From positions 124,001 through 188,000 of the forward strand of contig NZ_JOEQ01000024.1 of the NCBI RefSeq assembly GCF_000721075.1: a stretch of DNA of 64,000 nt. The letters are read 5' to 3'. Positions 26,001 to 35,147 of the stretch are shown one piece after another (the first letter of the stretch is position 1; every line of letters begins with the position of its first letter). The position numbers were made by a program, and so were the translations under genes. Origin of the DNA: Streptosporangium amethystogenes (GTDB taxonomy: Bacteria; Actinomycetota; Actinomycetes; Streptosporangiales; Streptosporangiaceae). The notes beneath the pieces are model-generated. The model saw only the letters and a program-made list of their open reading frames with translations, was not told the origin of the DNA and searched no databases.

Positions 26001-27497
26001 TCAGCTCTGGCCGCCCGCGAGCTTCTCGCGCAGAGCCGCGAGAGCCTCGTCGGAGGCGAGGGCACCCGCCGCCGGAGCGGAGGAGCCGCTGGTGGAGCTG
26101 CTGGCAGCGGAGGACGGGGTCTCGCCGGAGTAGGACGTGGGGGCAGCCTCGCCCGCCTCGGCCTCGGCCTTGCGAGCCTCCTCGACCTGCTTCTTGTGAG
26201 CCTCGAAGCGGGTCTGAGCCTCGGCGTACTGCCGCTCCCACTCCTCGCGCTGCTTGTCGAAGCCCTCGAGCCACTCGCCGGTCTCGGAGTCGAAGCCCTC
26301 GGGGTAGATGTAGTTGCCCGAGTCGTCGTAGGTCGCCGCCATGCCGTACAGCGTGGGGTCGAACTCGACGTCGGCGCCGATCGCACCCTCGTTCGCCTGC
26401 TTGAGCGAGAGCGAGATCCGGCGACGCTCCAGGTCGATGTCGATGATCTTCACGAAGATCTCGTCGCCGACCTGGACGACCTGCTCGGGGATCTCGACGT
26501 GGCGCTCGGCCAGCTCGGAGATGTGGACCAGGCCCTCGATGCCCTCCTCGACGCGGACGAACGCACCGAACGGCACCAGCTTGGTGACGCGACCCGGGAC
26601 GACCTGACCGATCTGGTGGGTGCGGGCGAACTGCTGCCAGGGGTCTTCCTGCGTCGCCTTGAGCGACAGGGAGACGCGCTCGCGCTCCATGTCGACGTCG
26701 AGCACCTCGACGGTGACCTCCTGGCCGACCTCGACGACCTCGGAGGGGTGGTCGATGTGCTTCCAGGAGAGCTCGGAGACGTGAACCAGACCGTCGACGC
26801 CGCCTAGGTCGACGAACGCACCGAAGTTGACGATCGAGGAGACGACGCCCTTGCGGACCTGACCCTTCTGCAGGGTGTTGAGGAACGTCTGGCGAACCTC
26901 GGACTGGGTCTGCTCAAGCCAGGCACGGCGGGACAGAACCACGTTGTTGCGGTTCTTGTCGAGCTCGATGATCTTCGCTTCGAGCTCGCGGCCCACGTAG
27001 GGCTGGAGGTCGCGGACGCGCCGCATCTCGACCAGGGACGCCGGCAGGAAGCCACGCAGGCCGATGTCGAGGATGAGACCACCCTTGACGACCTCGATGA
27101 CGGTACCGGTGACGATGCCGTCCTCGTCCTTGATCTTCTCAATCGTGCCCCAGGCCCGCTCGTACTGAGCGCGCTTCTTGGACAGGATCAGGCGGCCTTC
27201 CTTGTCCTCCTTCTGGAGGACAAGGGCCTCGACGTGCTCGCCAACCTCGACGACATCCGCCGGATCGACATCGTGCTTGATCGAGAGCTCACGCGAGGGG
27301 ATGACACCCTCGGTCTTGTAGCCGATGTCGAGCAAAACTTCGTCTCGGTCGACCTTGACGACGGTGCCCTCGACGATGTCGCCGTCGTTGAAGTACTTGA
27401 TGGTCAGGTCGATCGCTGCGAGGAACTCTTCCTCGGAGCCGATGTCGTTGACCGCTACCTGCGGGGTGCTCGAGGTGGCCTCAGTGCTGCTCGTCAT
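26001..27497 (-). CDS. rpsA: 30S ribosomal protein S1
   Basis: A 498-residue S1 protein, which binds mRNA at the 30S platform and supports initiation. Four S1/OB repeats are visible (about residues 36-105, 122-190, 208-277 and 293-362), e.g. [20 protein letters not shown] and [20 protein letters not shown]. The C-terminal ~130 residues are acidic/Ala-Ser-rich and ungrouped, as in other actinobacterial S1 proteins with four rather than six repeats. A 221-base leader separates it from the upstream deacetylase gene. Confidence 0.95.
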   Translation of the reverse strand: MTSSTEATSSTPQVAVNDIGSEEEFLAAIDLTIKYFNDGDIVEGTVVKVDRDEVLLDIGYKTEGVIPSRELSIKHDVDPADVVEVGEHVEALVLQKEDKEGRLILSKKRAQYERAWGTIEKIKDEDGIVTGTVIEVVKGGLILDIGLRGFLPASLVEMRRVRDLQPYVGRELEAKIIELDKNRNNVVLSRRAWLEQTQSEVRQTFLNTLQKGQVRKGVVSSIVNFGAFVDLGGVDGLVHVSELSWKHIDHPSEVVEVGQEVTVEVLDVDMERERVSLSLKATQEDPWQQFARTHQIGQVVPGRVTKLVPFGAFVRVEEGIEGLVHISELAERHVEIPEQVVQVGDEIFVKIIDIDLERRRISLSLKQANEGAIGADVEFDPTLYGMAATYDDSGNYIYPEGFDSETGEWLEGFDKQREEWERQYAEAQTRFEAHKKQVEEARKAEAEAGEAAPTSYSGETPSSAASSSTSGSSAPAAGALASDEALAALREKLAGGQS

Positions 27498-27718
27498 GTG
27501 TGGAGTTGCTCCGAACGCGGACAGATGTCGATGTGGCGAACGCGCGGCAGGCTTCTTACCGTCAGCCGGATGAATTCACACCGGCGTGATCGAGCGCGAG
27601 CCCACTCCGTCCGAGACACGCGCGAGCCCACAACGCAGCGATCAGCATATGAGACGAGACGGGTATGGTCAATCCGACGACACTACGCTCCCGCGTGCCG
27701 AAAGGATAACGATCTCGC

Positions 27719-28840
27719 CTAATAGGCGTTGATCATCTCTCTCCGGCCAGCCCTGATACTACCCCGAAGCCCCCGTGGGACGGAGATGCGGTCGGGGTCG
27801 CCGTCCGCCGTGTAGCGCTGGCGGGGGTGCTTGTTCAGCCACTCCAGCCAGTATTGGGAGCACCATTTCCGGCACTCGCCTTTTTTACCATTGCTCTGGA
27901 TCCGCTGGATTGATCGCCAGTCGTAGTTCTTGGCGAACGGCGAGACCGACGGCTCGGCACCGGCCAGGAAGACGGCCTTGAACCGGTAGGAGACGCCCTG
28001 CCACCTTCCCGACTGCACCGTGGACCTCTTACCTGGCATCGCGCCGAACGGCAGCGCCATCGTCTCCGAGGGGGGCACGCCGAGCTGCTTCAGCAGCCGC
28101 TCGACCCTGGCGAGCTGCTCAGCGATCTTCTTCTTGGGCAGGCTCGGCAGGTGGGGATGGCTCCAGGTGTGGTTGGCCACCTCGAAACCCCGCGAGGTCA
28201 GCCACTGCACGGCCCGCGCCTGATCCTTGGCGTTCTGCAGGCCGAAGGGCTGCTGGTTGACCCAGAAAGTGGCGACGGGCCGGAAATCCGGGTGTTTCTT
28301 TGCCACCTGATAGATGATTCCGACCGCGGTGTTCCTGGCCGGGGTGCCGTCCGCCTCCAGCGCGAAGTGACTGGGGTGACCGTCGTCGAAGGTCAGCACC
28401 ACCGGGTACTTGCCCGCCGGGATGTCCATCCTCCCGGCGGCGAACTCCCGCGCGGTGACCGGCACGTAACCGTCCCTGGCCAGCATCTCCAGTTCCTTGC
28501 GCAACTGGGCGGGCGTGCGGTCGATCGACGCCAGACGCTTGCCGATGATCCGGTGGTACATCAGGATCGGGACCATGCCGGCCTCGTTGGCCTTCACCTG
28601 CCGCGCGAACTCCGGCGTGGCGGTGACCGGCGGCGGCAGCTCGGCCGAGGGAAGATCCGGTGTCGGCGAGGGGGTCGCGGACGGCGGAGACGGGCTGGCC
28701 GCCCTGCCCGCCCCGGAGGCCCCGGCCGTGCCCGGCGGACCCGGTGGTGCCGGGAGCACCAGGAGCACCACCACCGCCACCGCGACGACCACCACATTGG
28801 TGAGCATGATGATCTGCGTCAGGGGGATTGGACTCCGCAC
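27719..28840 (-). CDS. Secreted/membrane-anchored polysaccharide deacetylase
   Basis: A 373-residue NodB-type carbohydrate esterase 4 from GTG 28840 (GGGAG upstream). An N-terminal membrane helix (IIMLTNVVVVAVAVVVLLVL) and a Pro/Ser-rich linker precede the catalytic domain from about residue 95. Motif 1 VVLTFDDGHPSH carries the metal and catalytic Asp, motif 2 HTWSHPHL the metal-binding His pair, and PFGAMPGKR resembles motif 3. It probably removes acetyl groups from cell-wall glycans outside the membrane. Confidence 0.88.
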   Translation of the reverse strand: MRSPIPLTQIIMLTNVVVVAVAVVVLLVLPAPPGPPGTAGASGAGRAASPSPPSATPSPTPDLPSAELPPPVTATPEFARQVKANEAGMVPILMYHRIIGKRLASIDRTPAQLRKELEMLARDGYVPVTAREFAAGRMDIPAGKYPVVLTFDDGHPSHFALEADGTPARNTAVGIIYQVAKKHPDFRPVATFWVNQQPFGLQNAKDQARAVQWLTSRGFEVANHTWSHPHLPSLPKKKIAEQLARVERLLKQLGVPPSETMALPFGAMPGKRSTVQSGRWQGVSYRFKAVFLAGAEPSVSPFAKNYDWRSIQRIQSNGKKGECRKWCSQYWLEWLNKHPRQRYTADGDPDRISVPRGLRGSIRAGRREMINAY

Positions 28841-29169
28841 AGCACTCCCGCGCCCGTTGAGCTTATCGGCTGGATCACCAGCCTAGAACAGACTCGGACA
28901 GGCCCGACCAATCGGCGGAGTTCAGCCCTCCCGAGGGGGTCGCCCGCCCGCCCGGAGGCGTTGTCAGTGCCCGCCCCTCCCCCGGCGGGGCACTGAGCGG
29001 GACACTGAGAAGGCCGTCGTCGGCGACCGCCCCCAGCGGAACACCCGAGAGGGCAGGCGGCCTTCATCCGGCCGGTGAGCGGCTCTCGGCAGGGCCCCGG
29101 CACCTTGGGAGCGGTCATCGATCTCCGGGGTCGGTAGCCCGCGTCAGTGGCCCGCGTCGATGTCCGGCG
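28841..29169. other. Intergenic region between polA and the deacetylase gene
   Basis: About 330 bases without a credible gene. It contains very G/C-rich tracts (around 28970-28990) and, at its right edge, a short tandem repeat that runs into the polA stop region (29138-29189). Confidence 0.4.
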
Positions 29170-29189
29170 TCAGTGTCCGGCGTCCTCCC
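29138..29189. repeat. Four imperfect 13-bp tandem units at the 3' end of polA
   Basis: Units CCCGCGTCAGTGG, CCCGCGTCGATGT, CCGGCGTCAGTGT and CCGGCGTCCTCCC run from 29138 to 29189. On the minus strand they repeat the polA end codons (Asp-Ala-Gly-His-stop), so the real stop (29170-29172) is echoed just downstream. Confidence 0.65.
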
Positions 29190-31863
29190 AGGTGCGGCCG
29201 ACGCCCACCGAGACGGCCAGCGGGACACGCAGGGCGTAGGCGGCGTTCATCCGGTCCGTGACCAGCTCGCGCAACGTCTCCAGCTCACCGGGGGCCACCT
29301 CGAAGACGAGCTCGTCGTGGACCTGCAGCAGCATCCGGGAGCCGAGTGCCGCCTCCTTGAGCGCGCTCTGCACGTTGAGCATGGCGACCTTGATGATGTC
29401 GGCCGCCGAACCCTGGATGGGCGCGTTGAGCGCCATCCGCTCGGCCATCTCACGGCGCTGGCGGTTGTCGCTGTTGAGGTCGGGCAGGTAGCGGCGCCGA
29501 CCCATGATCGTCTCGGTGTAGCCGTCGTTCCTGGCCTGCGCGACGATCGCGTTGAGGAAGTCGCGGACGCCGCCGAACTCCTCGAAATACCCCTCCTTGA
29601 GGGCCCTGGCCTCGGAGACGGGGATGTTGAGCTGCTCCGACAGCCCGAAGTCGGACAGGCCGTAGGCCAGGCCGTAGTTCATCGCCTTGATCTTGGCCCG
29701 CATCTCCCCGGTGACCTGCTCGGGTTCGGTGTCGAAGACCCGGGCCGCGGTGGCCTTGTGGAAGTCGTGCCCGGACTCGAAGGACGCGATCAGCGCCTCG
29801 TCGCCGGACAGGTGGGCCATGATGCGCAGCTCGATCTGGCTGTAGTCGGCGGTCAGCAGGGTCTCGAAACCCTTGCCGACCACGAAGCCCTGCCGGATGC
29901 GGCGGCCCTCGGCGGTGCGGATCGGGATGTTCTGCAGGTTGGGCTTCTCCGAGCTGAGCCGGCCGGTGGCCGCCACGATCTGGTTGAACGTGGTGTGGAT
30001 GCGGCCGTCGTCGGCGATCTCCTTGATCAGGCCCTCGACCGTGACCTTCAGCTTGGCCTGGTCGCGGTGGCGCAGCATGATCGTCGGCAGCTCGTGCTCG
30101 GTCTGGGCGGCCAGCCAGGCCAGCGCGGGGGCGTCGGTGGTGTAGCCCGTCTTGGTCCTCTTGGTCTTGGGCAGGTTGAGCTTGACGAACAGGATCTCCT
30201 GAAGCTGCTTGGGCGAGCCCAGGTTGAACTGCTCACCGCCCACGGAGGCGTGCGCCGCCTCGACCGCCTGCTTGACCGCGGCGCCGAACTCGGCCTCCAG
30301 GCCGCTGAGATACTCCCGGTCGGCGGCGATGCCGGCCCGCTCCAGCTCGGCCAGCACGGTGACGAGCGGCAGCTCCACGTCGCGCATCAGAGCGATGCCG
30401 CCCAGCGGCTCCAGGAACGCCTCCAGCGCGTCGGCGAGCTCGCCGACCGCCAGGGCCCGCAGGGCCAGGTCTCGGGCGGCGTCGTCGTCCTGGTCGTCGA
30501 AGAGGCTGGCCTGGCCGCCGTTGTCGGCCTCGCCGCGCAGCTCGCGCCGCAGATAGACCCGCACGAGGTCCTCCAGCGGGAACGAGCGCTGTCCGGGCGT
30601 CGCCAGGTAGGCGGCGAGCGCGGTGTCGCAGGTGAGACCGCGCAGTTCCATTCCCTGCGCCCACAGCGCGAGCATCGGGCCCTTGGCGTCGTGCACCGCC
30701 TTGGGCTTTCCGGCGTCGGCCAGCCACGCGCGCAGGGCCGCCTCGTCGGCCTCGGTCAGCGTCGTCGGGTCGATGAACGCGGCCCCGGCTCCGGCCGCCG
30801 CGACGGCGATGCTGTCGACGCGGCCGGTGCCGCTGCCGTAGGTGCCCTTGAAGGCCAGGCCGGCGCGGCCCTCGGGCAGCGCGCGCAGCCAGGGGTCCAC
30901 CTCGTCGGGGCCGAGGGTGACAACCTCGACCTCGAAGCCCTCCTCGGCCTCCGCCTCGGGCGAGCCGATCGTCTTGAACAGCCGGTCACGGATCTCGCCG
31001 CGGAACTCCAGCGTGTCGAGGATCTTGTTGATCTCGTCGCGGTCGGCCGCACCGACCGTCAGCTCAGGGATCTCCTGCTCCAGCGGGACGTCGCGGATCA
31101 GCTGGGTCAGGCGCCGGTTCATCAGCACCTGGTCGAGGTGGTCGCGGAGCTTGTCGCCGACCTTGCCCTTGACCTCGTCCACCCGGTTGACCAGCTCCTC
31201 CAGCGAGCCGAACTCGCGGATCCACTTGGCCGCGGTCTTCTCCCCCACGCCGGGGATGTTCTTCAGGTTGTCGCTGGAGTCGCCGCGGATGGCCGCGAAG
31301 TCGGGATACTGAGCCGGGGTGAGCTCGTACTTCTCCAGGACGGCCTCGGGGGTGAAGCGGGTCATGTTGCTGATGCCGACCCGGGTCATCAGCACGGTGA
31401 CCCGCTCGTCGACGAGCTGCAGCGCGTCGCGGTCGCCGGTGACGATCAACACGTTCATGCCCTGCTCGGCGGCGCGGGTGGCGAGGGTGGCGATCAGGTC
31501 GTCGGCCTCGTATCCGGCCAGCGACAGGTGCGGCACGCGCACCGCGTCGAGCACCTCGTGGATCAGGCTCATCTGGCTGCGGAAGCTGTCCGGACTCGCG
31601 CTCCGGTTCGCCTTGTAGTCGGCGTACTCCTCGTGGCGGAACGTCGGCTCGGAACGGTCGAAGCAGACCGCCACGTGGGTCGGCCGCTCGTCACGGAGCA
31701 CGTTGACCAGCATCGAGGTGAACCCGTAGACCGCGTTGGTCGTCTGGCCCGTGCTGGTGGAGAAGTTCTCCTCCGGCAGGGCGTAGAAGGCCCGATAGGC
31801 GAGTGAATGCCCATCCAGCAGCAGCAGACACGGACGAGTGGGGGTCGCTTCGTTCTTCGGCAC
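29170..31863 (-). CDS. polA: DNA polymerase I
   Basis: An 897-residue family A polymerase from GTG 31863, for gap filling and primer removal. The 5' nuclease domain spans residues 1-300 (LLLDGHSLAYRAFYAL, YEADDLIATLA, GVGEKTAAKWI). The central 3'-5' exonuclease-like domain (~310-490) lacks the usual Asp-X-Glu of motif I, so proofreading is probably absent, as in many actinobacterial Pol I. The polymerase domain has motif A DYSQIELRIMAHLSGD, motif B RAKIKAMNYGLAYG and motif C QVHDELVFE. Divergent from the thioesterase gene. Confidence 0.95.
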   Translation of the reverse strand: MPKNEATPTRPCLLLLDGHSLAYRAFYALPEENFSTSTGQTTNAVYGFTSMLVNVLRDERPTHVAVCFDRSEPTFRHEEYADYKANRSASPDSFRSQMSLIHEVLDAVRVPHLSLAGYEADDLIATLATRAAEQGMNVLIVTGDRDALQLVDERVTVLMTRVGISNMTRFTPEAVLEKYELTPAQYPDFAAIRGDSSDNLKNIPGVGEKTAAKWIREFGSLEELVNRVDEVKGKVGDKLRDHLDQVLMNRRLTQLIRDVPLEQEIPELTVGAADRDEINKILDTLEFRGEIRDRLFKTIGSPEAEAEEGFEVEVVTLGPDEVDPWLRALPEGRAGLAFKGTYGSGTGRVDSIAVAAAGAGAAFIDPTTLTEADEAALRAWLADAGKPKAVHDAKGPMLALWAQGMELRGLTCDTALAAYLATPGQRSFPLEDLVRVYLRRELRGEADNGGQASLFDDQDDDAARDLALRALAVGELADALEAFLEPLGGIALMRDVELPLVTVLAELERAGIAADREYLSGLEAEFGAAVKQAVEAAHASVGGEQFNLGSPKQLQEILFVKLNLPKTKRTKTGYTTDAPALAWLAAQTEHELPTIMLRHRDQAKLKVTVEGLIKEIADDGRIHTTFNQIVAATGRLSSEKPNLQNIPIRTAEGRRIRQGFVVGKGFETLLTADYSQIELRIMAHLSGDEALIASFESGHDFHKATAARVFDTEPEQVTGEMRAKIKAMNYGLAYGLSDFGLSEQLNIPVSEARALKEGYFEEFGGVRDFLNAIVAQARNDGYTETIMGRRRYLPDLNSDNRQRREMAERMALNAPIQGSAADIIKVAMLNVQSALKEAALGSRMLLQVHDELVFEVAPGELETLRELVTDRMNAAYALRVPLAVSVGVGRTWEDAGH

Positions 31864-31924
31864 AGCGAAAGCCTAGTCTCCTGGTACGACAGAACGCCTG
31901 ACTCACCTGACAGGAGACGTCCTC

Positions 31925-32356
31925 TTGACCATGACCGATCCCGACGAGACCCGGTCCCTCCAGGAGCAGATGAGCATCGCCCACGCGAACACGCTGGTGG
32001 AGCGGATGGGCATCGAGATCACCGAGGCCACCCCGGAACGGGTGGTCGGCACGATGCCCGTCGAGGGCAACATCCAGCCGTACGGCCTGCTGCACGGCGG
32101 TGCCTCGTGCGTGCTGGCGGAGACGCTGGGCTCGGTCGGCGCGGCACTGCACGCGGGCCCCGAGCGGATCGCGATGGGCATCGAGATCAACGCCACCCAC
32201 CACCGCTCGGCCACCTCGGGCCTGGTCACCGGCGTGGCCACCCGGCTGCACGGCGGCCGGACGCTCGCCAGCTACGACATCGAGATCGTCGACGAGCAGG
32301 GCCGCCGGGTGTGCAGCGCGCGCCTCAGCTGCATGCTGCGCGACGCGTCAACTTGA
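31925..32356 (+). CDS. PaaI-type hotdog-fold thioesterase
   Basis: A 143-residue hotdog protein. TTG 31925 is preferred because AGGAGA ends 7 bases upstream; ATG 31931 is the alternative. The family core QPYGLLHGGASCVLAETLGS carries the HGG motif and the acidic/Thr region of the active site, followed by GIEINATHHRSA and VCSARLSCML. Likely hydrolyses aryl- or medium-chain acyl-CoA. Divergent from polA, and followed at once by the IS200/IS605 element. Confidence 0.88.
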   Translation: MTMTDPDETRSLQEQMSIAHANTLVERMGIEITEATPERVVGTMPVEGNIQPYGLLHGGASCVLAETLGSVGAALHAGPERIAMGIEINATHHRSATSGLVTGVATRLHGGRTLASYDIEIVDEQGRRVCSARLSCMLRDAST

Positions 32357-32378
32357 CCCGGTCCTGAAAAGGATCGGG
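32357..32378 (+). terminator. Hairpin directly after the thioesterase stop
   Basis: CCCGGTCCT (32357-32365), loop GAAA, AGGATCGGG (32370-32378), with one G-T pair. No T-tract follows. It could be the gene's terminator or belong to the end of the adjacent IS element. Confidence 0.4.
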
Positions 32379-32391
32379 CTTGGAGGTAGGG

Positions 32392-32408
32392 CACCACTGG
32401 CTGTGGTG
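32392..32408 (-). ncRNA. Candidate omega-RNA / right-end hairpin downstream of tnpB
   Basis: In IS605 elements the TnpB guide (omega) RNA is transcribed from the tnpB 3' end into the right end. Here the minus strand past the tnpB stop folds as CACCAC-agcca-GTGGTG (32403-32408 with 32392-32397). The guide would be read from sequence beyond the element end, near 32356. Extent is guessed; only the hairpin is seen. Confidence 0.35.
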
Positions 32409-32430
32409 TGGCCTCCTCCGTCCAGACCAC

Positions 32431-33591
32431 CTATGGGGTGGCCGGGACGCGTGACTCACGCCCCGCGATCCACGCAGCCTCGCCGCGTGCGGCGATGTTG
32501 CGGGATGCATTCCGGTCGGCGTGGGCAACGACCCCGCAGTTCCGGCAGATGAAGAGGGCCTGGTTGACCCGGTTGTTCTTCTCGATGTGGTGGCAGTCGG
32601 CGCATTCCTGACTGGTGTAGGCCGGATCGACGTACACCAGCGGGACACCCGCCCGCCGCGCCTTGTACTCAAGGAAGGTCCCGAGCTGGGAGAATGCCCA
32701 GGAGTGCAGCGTGACCCGTTGGGGCTTGCGGAGCCGTACCCTCTCCCGGATCCCGCCCAGGTCTTCCAGGGCGATACCGGAGGAGGTGCGTGCGGCCTCG
32801 GTCACGATCTTCTTCGAGATGATGTGGTTGACGTCCGCGGCGTGCCGCTGCTCTTTGCGACGGCGGCACTTGAGCCGCCGTCTGGCGGACTCGGTGGCCT
32901 TGGCCTGGAGTTTGCGGCGAAGTTCCAGCTGCCGCTTGCGGTGCCGGTTCAGGCCACGTCCGTTGAATGGCGTCATGCCGTCCACGGTGGCGATGTTGAC
33001 GATGCCCAGATCCACGCCGAGCCAGCCGCCGGGATGCTCGTTGACCGGGGCTTGGGGTACCTCGCACACGGCGATCAGGTAGAAGGCGCCGTCGCGTTCG
33101 ATCAGATCGGACTCGCCCTTGCGGTGTTGCCGCAGCGTCTTGAGCGCGCCGGCCGAGCAGGCGAAGCGGACACCCTTGATACGCCCGGCGGTGGTCCAGA
33201 TACTGACGGTCTGAGCGTCGTACTGCCAGCTCAGACACCGGTCGTCAAACGGGTGCGCCGCCTGCGGACGGAAGGTGATCGGCTTGGACTCCGCTCTGGT
33301 GCGGCGCCTGGAGCCCTTCTTGCCGAGGTTGCCGGCACCGATGTTCGCCGTCAATGTGGTGTAGGCGTCGCGGACCTTCTTGATGGTGTGCTGAGCGGCC
33401 TGTGCCCCCAGCCCCCGCGCCTTCAACTCGGCGTAGGTGTGCTTGCGCAGCTCATACTCACGCGGCACGCCGTGCTCGAACGCCACCACCGACACCCGGT
33501 TCGCGGCGTCGTTGACCGCACGCAGGGTAGCCGACAGCGCGGTGGCCTGATCGGCCTGCGGCATCAGCTTCACCTGCACGACGATTTTCAC
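32431..33591 (-). CDS. tnpB: TnpB, IS605 OrfB-family RNA-guided nuclease
   Basis: From GTG 33591 (386 residues; the frame is open to 33642). TnpB proteins are RuvC-like endonucleases guided by omega-RNA and ancestral to Cas12. The three catalytic acidic residues appear intact: Asp in WLGVDLGIVNIATVDG, Glu in GIALEDLGGI, Asp in VAHADRNASRNIAARG. The C-terminal zinc ribbon is complete (CADCHHIEKNN, CRNCGV). The N-terminal helix-turn-helix is also present. Likely a competent nuclease although its partner TnpA looks dead. Confidence 0.88.
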   Translation of the reverse strand: MKIVVQVKLMPQADQATALSATLRAVNDAANRVSVVAFEHGVPREYELRKHTYAELKARGLGAQAAQHTIKKVRDAYTTLTANIGAGNLGKKGSRRRTRAESKPITFRPQAAHPFDDRCLSWQYDAQTVSIWTTAGRIKGVRFACSAGALKTLRQHRKGESDLIERDGAFYLIAVCEVPQAPVNEHPGGWLGVDLGIVNIATVDGMTPFNGRGLNRHRKRQLELRRKLQAKATESARRRLKCRRRKEQRHAADVNHIISKKIVTEAARTSSGIALEDLGGIRERVRLRKPQRVTLHSWAFSQLGTFLEYKARRAGVPLVYVDPAYTSQECADCHHIEKNNRVNQALFICRNCGVVAHADRNASRNIAARGEAAWIAGRESRVPATP

Positions 33592-33610
33592 GGGGAGGAT
33601 CGTATGATCG

Positions 33611-34039
33611 ATGTCACCACGCTGGGAGCCGAACCCCGACATTCGCCAGGGCCCTATGGTCGTTTATCCCCTCTGCGCACATTTGGTCTTCACACCCGGG
33701 TACCGGCGCGGACGGTTCAGCGACGAAATCCTCACGCGGTGCGAAGAAGTCACCCGGGCCATCCGCGCCGACTTCGAGACCGAACTGGTCGAGTTCAACG
33801 ACGAGCGTGATCACGTGCACCTACTGGTGCACCACCCGCCGAAAGTCTCCCTGCCCAGGCTGGTCGGCTCCCGCAAGGGCGTGTCTGCCCGGAGATCGCG
33901 ACAGGAGTACCCTGACCACCTCCGCGAACACCTGTGGGGTGCCCGCTTCTGGTCACCCTCGTACTTCGCGGCCTCGTGCGGCCGAGCAGCGCTGTCCATC
34001 GTCAAGGAACACATCGAGAACCAGAAACGCCCAGGCTGA
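33611..34039 (+). CDS. tnpA: TnpA, IS200/IS605 Y1 transposase with altered active site
   Basis: A 142-residue HUH transposase from ATG 33611 (GGGGAGGAT upstream). The metal-binding HUH motif is present (DHVHLLVHHPP), as is the conserved SYFAASCG segment. The catalytic tyrosine normally lies in a Tyr-Ile-x-x-Gln motif near the C-terminus. Here the aligned segment reads SIVKEHIENQKRP, with His (codon CAC) in place of Tyr. This single change should abolish the nucleophile needed for strand cleavage. Length and other motifs are normal. Confidence 0.85.
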   Translation: MSPRWEPNPDIRQGPMVVYPLCAHLVFTPGYRRGRFSDEILTRCEEVTRAIRADFETELVEFNDERDHVHLLVHHPPKVSLPRLVGSRKGVSARRSRQEYPDHLREHLWGARFWSPSYFAASCGRAALSIVKEHIENQKRPG

Positions 34040-34346
34040 GCCGCTCTGCGAAAGTTGCCGTCACCGCACCGCTCGGCCCTTGGCGGGCCTCCCGTGCTGC
34101 CGCTTCCTTTCGGGCGTGAACACGCCCGGGGTTCCACGACAGATCGCGCTGAACACACCCGGGCCGCCTTTTTGCCATCATCGAGCGACGATTCCGCTAC
34201 GGTGGGTGACGGCGATGCCCGTGGGGAGGCCGAGTAGAAAACGTACGGGGTCGGGGAAGCTCCGTACGGCGCCAAAGGCCTCCCCCGGGCTCCCTGACCT
34301 CGACCTTCATCGCGCGAAAGCCGCGAAGGCCCGCGAAAGCCATGAA
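34040..34346. other. Non-coding stretch after tnpA
   Basis: About 300 bases with no credible gene. Contains the perfect hairpin CGGGCGTG-AA-CACGCCCG (34111-34128), a possible element end or tnpA terminator, and degenerate sequence up to the ABC-operon terminator. Confidence 0.4.
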
Positions 34347-34371
34347 GGCCCGCACCGGGCGGGTGCGGGCC
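34347..34371 (-). terminator. Terminator of the polar amino-acid ABC operon
   Basis: A 10-bp perfect stem GGCCCGCACC (34347-34356) with GGTGCGGGCC (34362-34371), loop GGGCG, just beyond the ATPase stop on the minus strand. Confidence 0.75.
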
Positions 34372-34385
34372 CTGCTGGACGAAAC

Positions 34386-35147
34386 TCAGATGTCCGTGTG
34401 CGTCGGGTCGAGCACCCGGCGCAGGAAGGTCTTCGTGCGCTCGTGCTGCGGAGCGCCGATCACCTGCTCCGCCGAACCGTCCTCCACGATCACGCCGCCG
34501 TCCATGAAGACCACCCGGTCGGCCACGTCGCGGGCGAACGCCATCTCGTGGGTGACCACGAGCATCGTCATCCCCTCCTCGGCGAGCTTGCGCATGACTG
34601 TGAGCACGTCACCGACGAGCTCGGGGTCGAGCGCCGAGGTGGGCTCGTCGAAGAGCATCAGCGCCGGGCTCATGGCCAGCGCCCTGGCGATGGCCACCCG
34701 CTGCTGCTGGCCACCGGAGAGCTGGGCGGGGTAGGCGTCGCACTTCTCACCGATGCCGACCTTGTCCAGGTTCTCCCTGGCGATCTTCTCGGCCTCGGCC
34801 TTGCCCCGCTTCAGCACCCGGCGCTGCGAGATCATCACGTTCTGCAGAACCGTCATGTGCGGGAACAGGTTGAACTGCTGGAAGACCATCCCGATGCCGC
34901 GGCGGGCGGCGTCGATGTCGACGTCGCGGTCGGTCAGTTCCACTCCGTGGACGACCACCCTGCCCGACGTCGGCTGCTCCAGCAGGTTCACACAGCGCAG
35001 CAGGGTGGACTTGCCCGACCCCGACGGGCCGATGACGCAGACCACCTGGCCAGGGTCGACGGCGAAGTCGATGCCCTTGAGAACCTCTAGCTTGCCGAAG
35101 CACTTGTGCAGGTCACGGATCTCGACCGCGTGGTTCACCGGAGTCAC
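34386..35147 (-). CDS. Polar amino-acid ABC transporter ATPase (GlnQ-type)
   Basis: A 253-residue ABC ATPase energising uptake of a polar amino acid. Walker [13 protein letters not shown]-loop [13 protein letters not shown], signature [15 protein letters not shown], Walker [13 protein letters not shown] and switch His VTHEMAF are all intact. Its start overlaps the permease stop by 4 bases. Last gene of a three-gene operon (binding protein, permease, ATPase). Confidence 0.93.
   Translation of the reverse strand: MTPVNHAVEIRDLHKCFGKLEVLKGIDFAVDPGQVVCVIGPSGSGKSTLLRCVNLLEQPTSGRVVVHGVELTDRDVDIDAARRGIGMVFQQFNLFPHMTVLQNVMISQRRVLKRGKAEAEKIARENLDKVGIGEKCDAYPAQLSGGQQQRVAIARALAMSPALMLFDEPTSALDPELVGDVLTVMRKLAEEGMTMLVVTHEMAFARDVADRVVFMDGGVIVEDGSAEQVIGAPQHERTKTFLRRVLDPTHTDI

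Larger units (their letters stand above)
32357..34130. mobile_element. IS200/IS605-family element with divergent tnpA and tnpB
   Basis: tnpB (minus) and tnpA (plus) diverge from about 33600. Both ends contain hairpins rather than classical inverted repeats, as expected for this family: CACCAC/GTGGTG at 32392-32408 on the tnpB side and CGGGCGTG/CACGCCCG at 34111-34128 on the tnpA side. Exact ends cannot be fixed from one sequence; the outer limits given are approximate. Confidence 0.7.

Noticed and set aside
29173-31806. 877-codon plus-strand open frame opposite polA
   Set aside because: Same antisense artefact; polA motifs A, B and C lie on the other strand.
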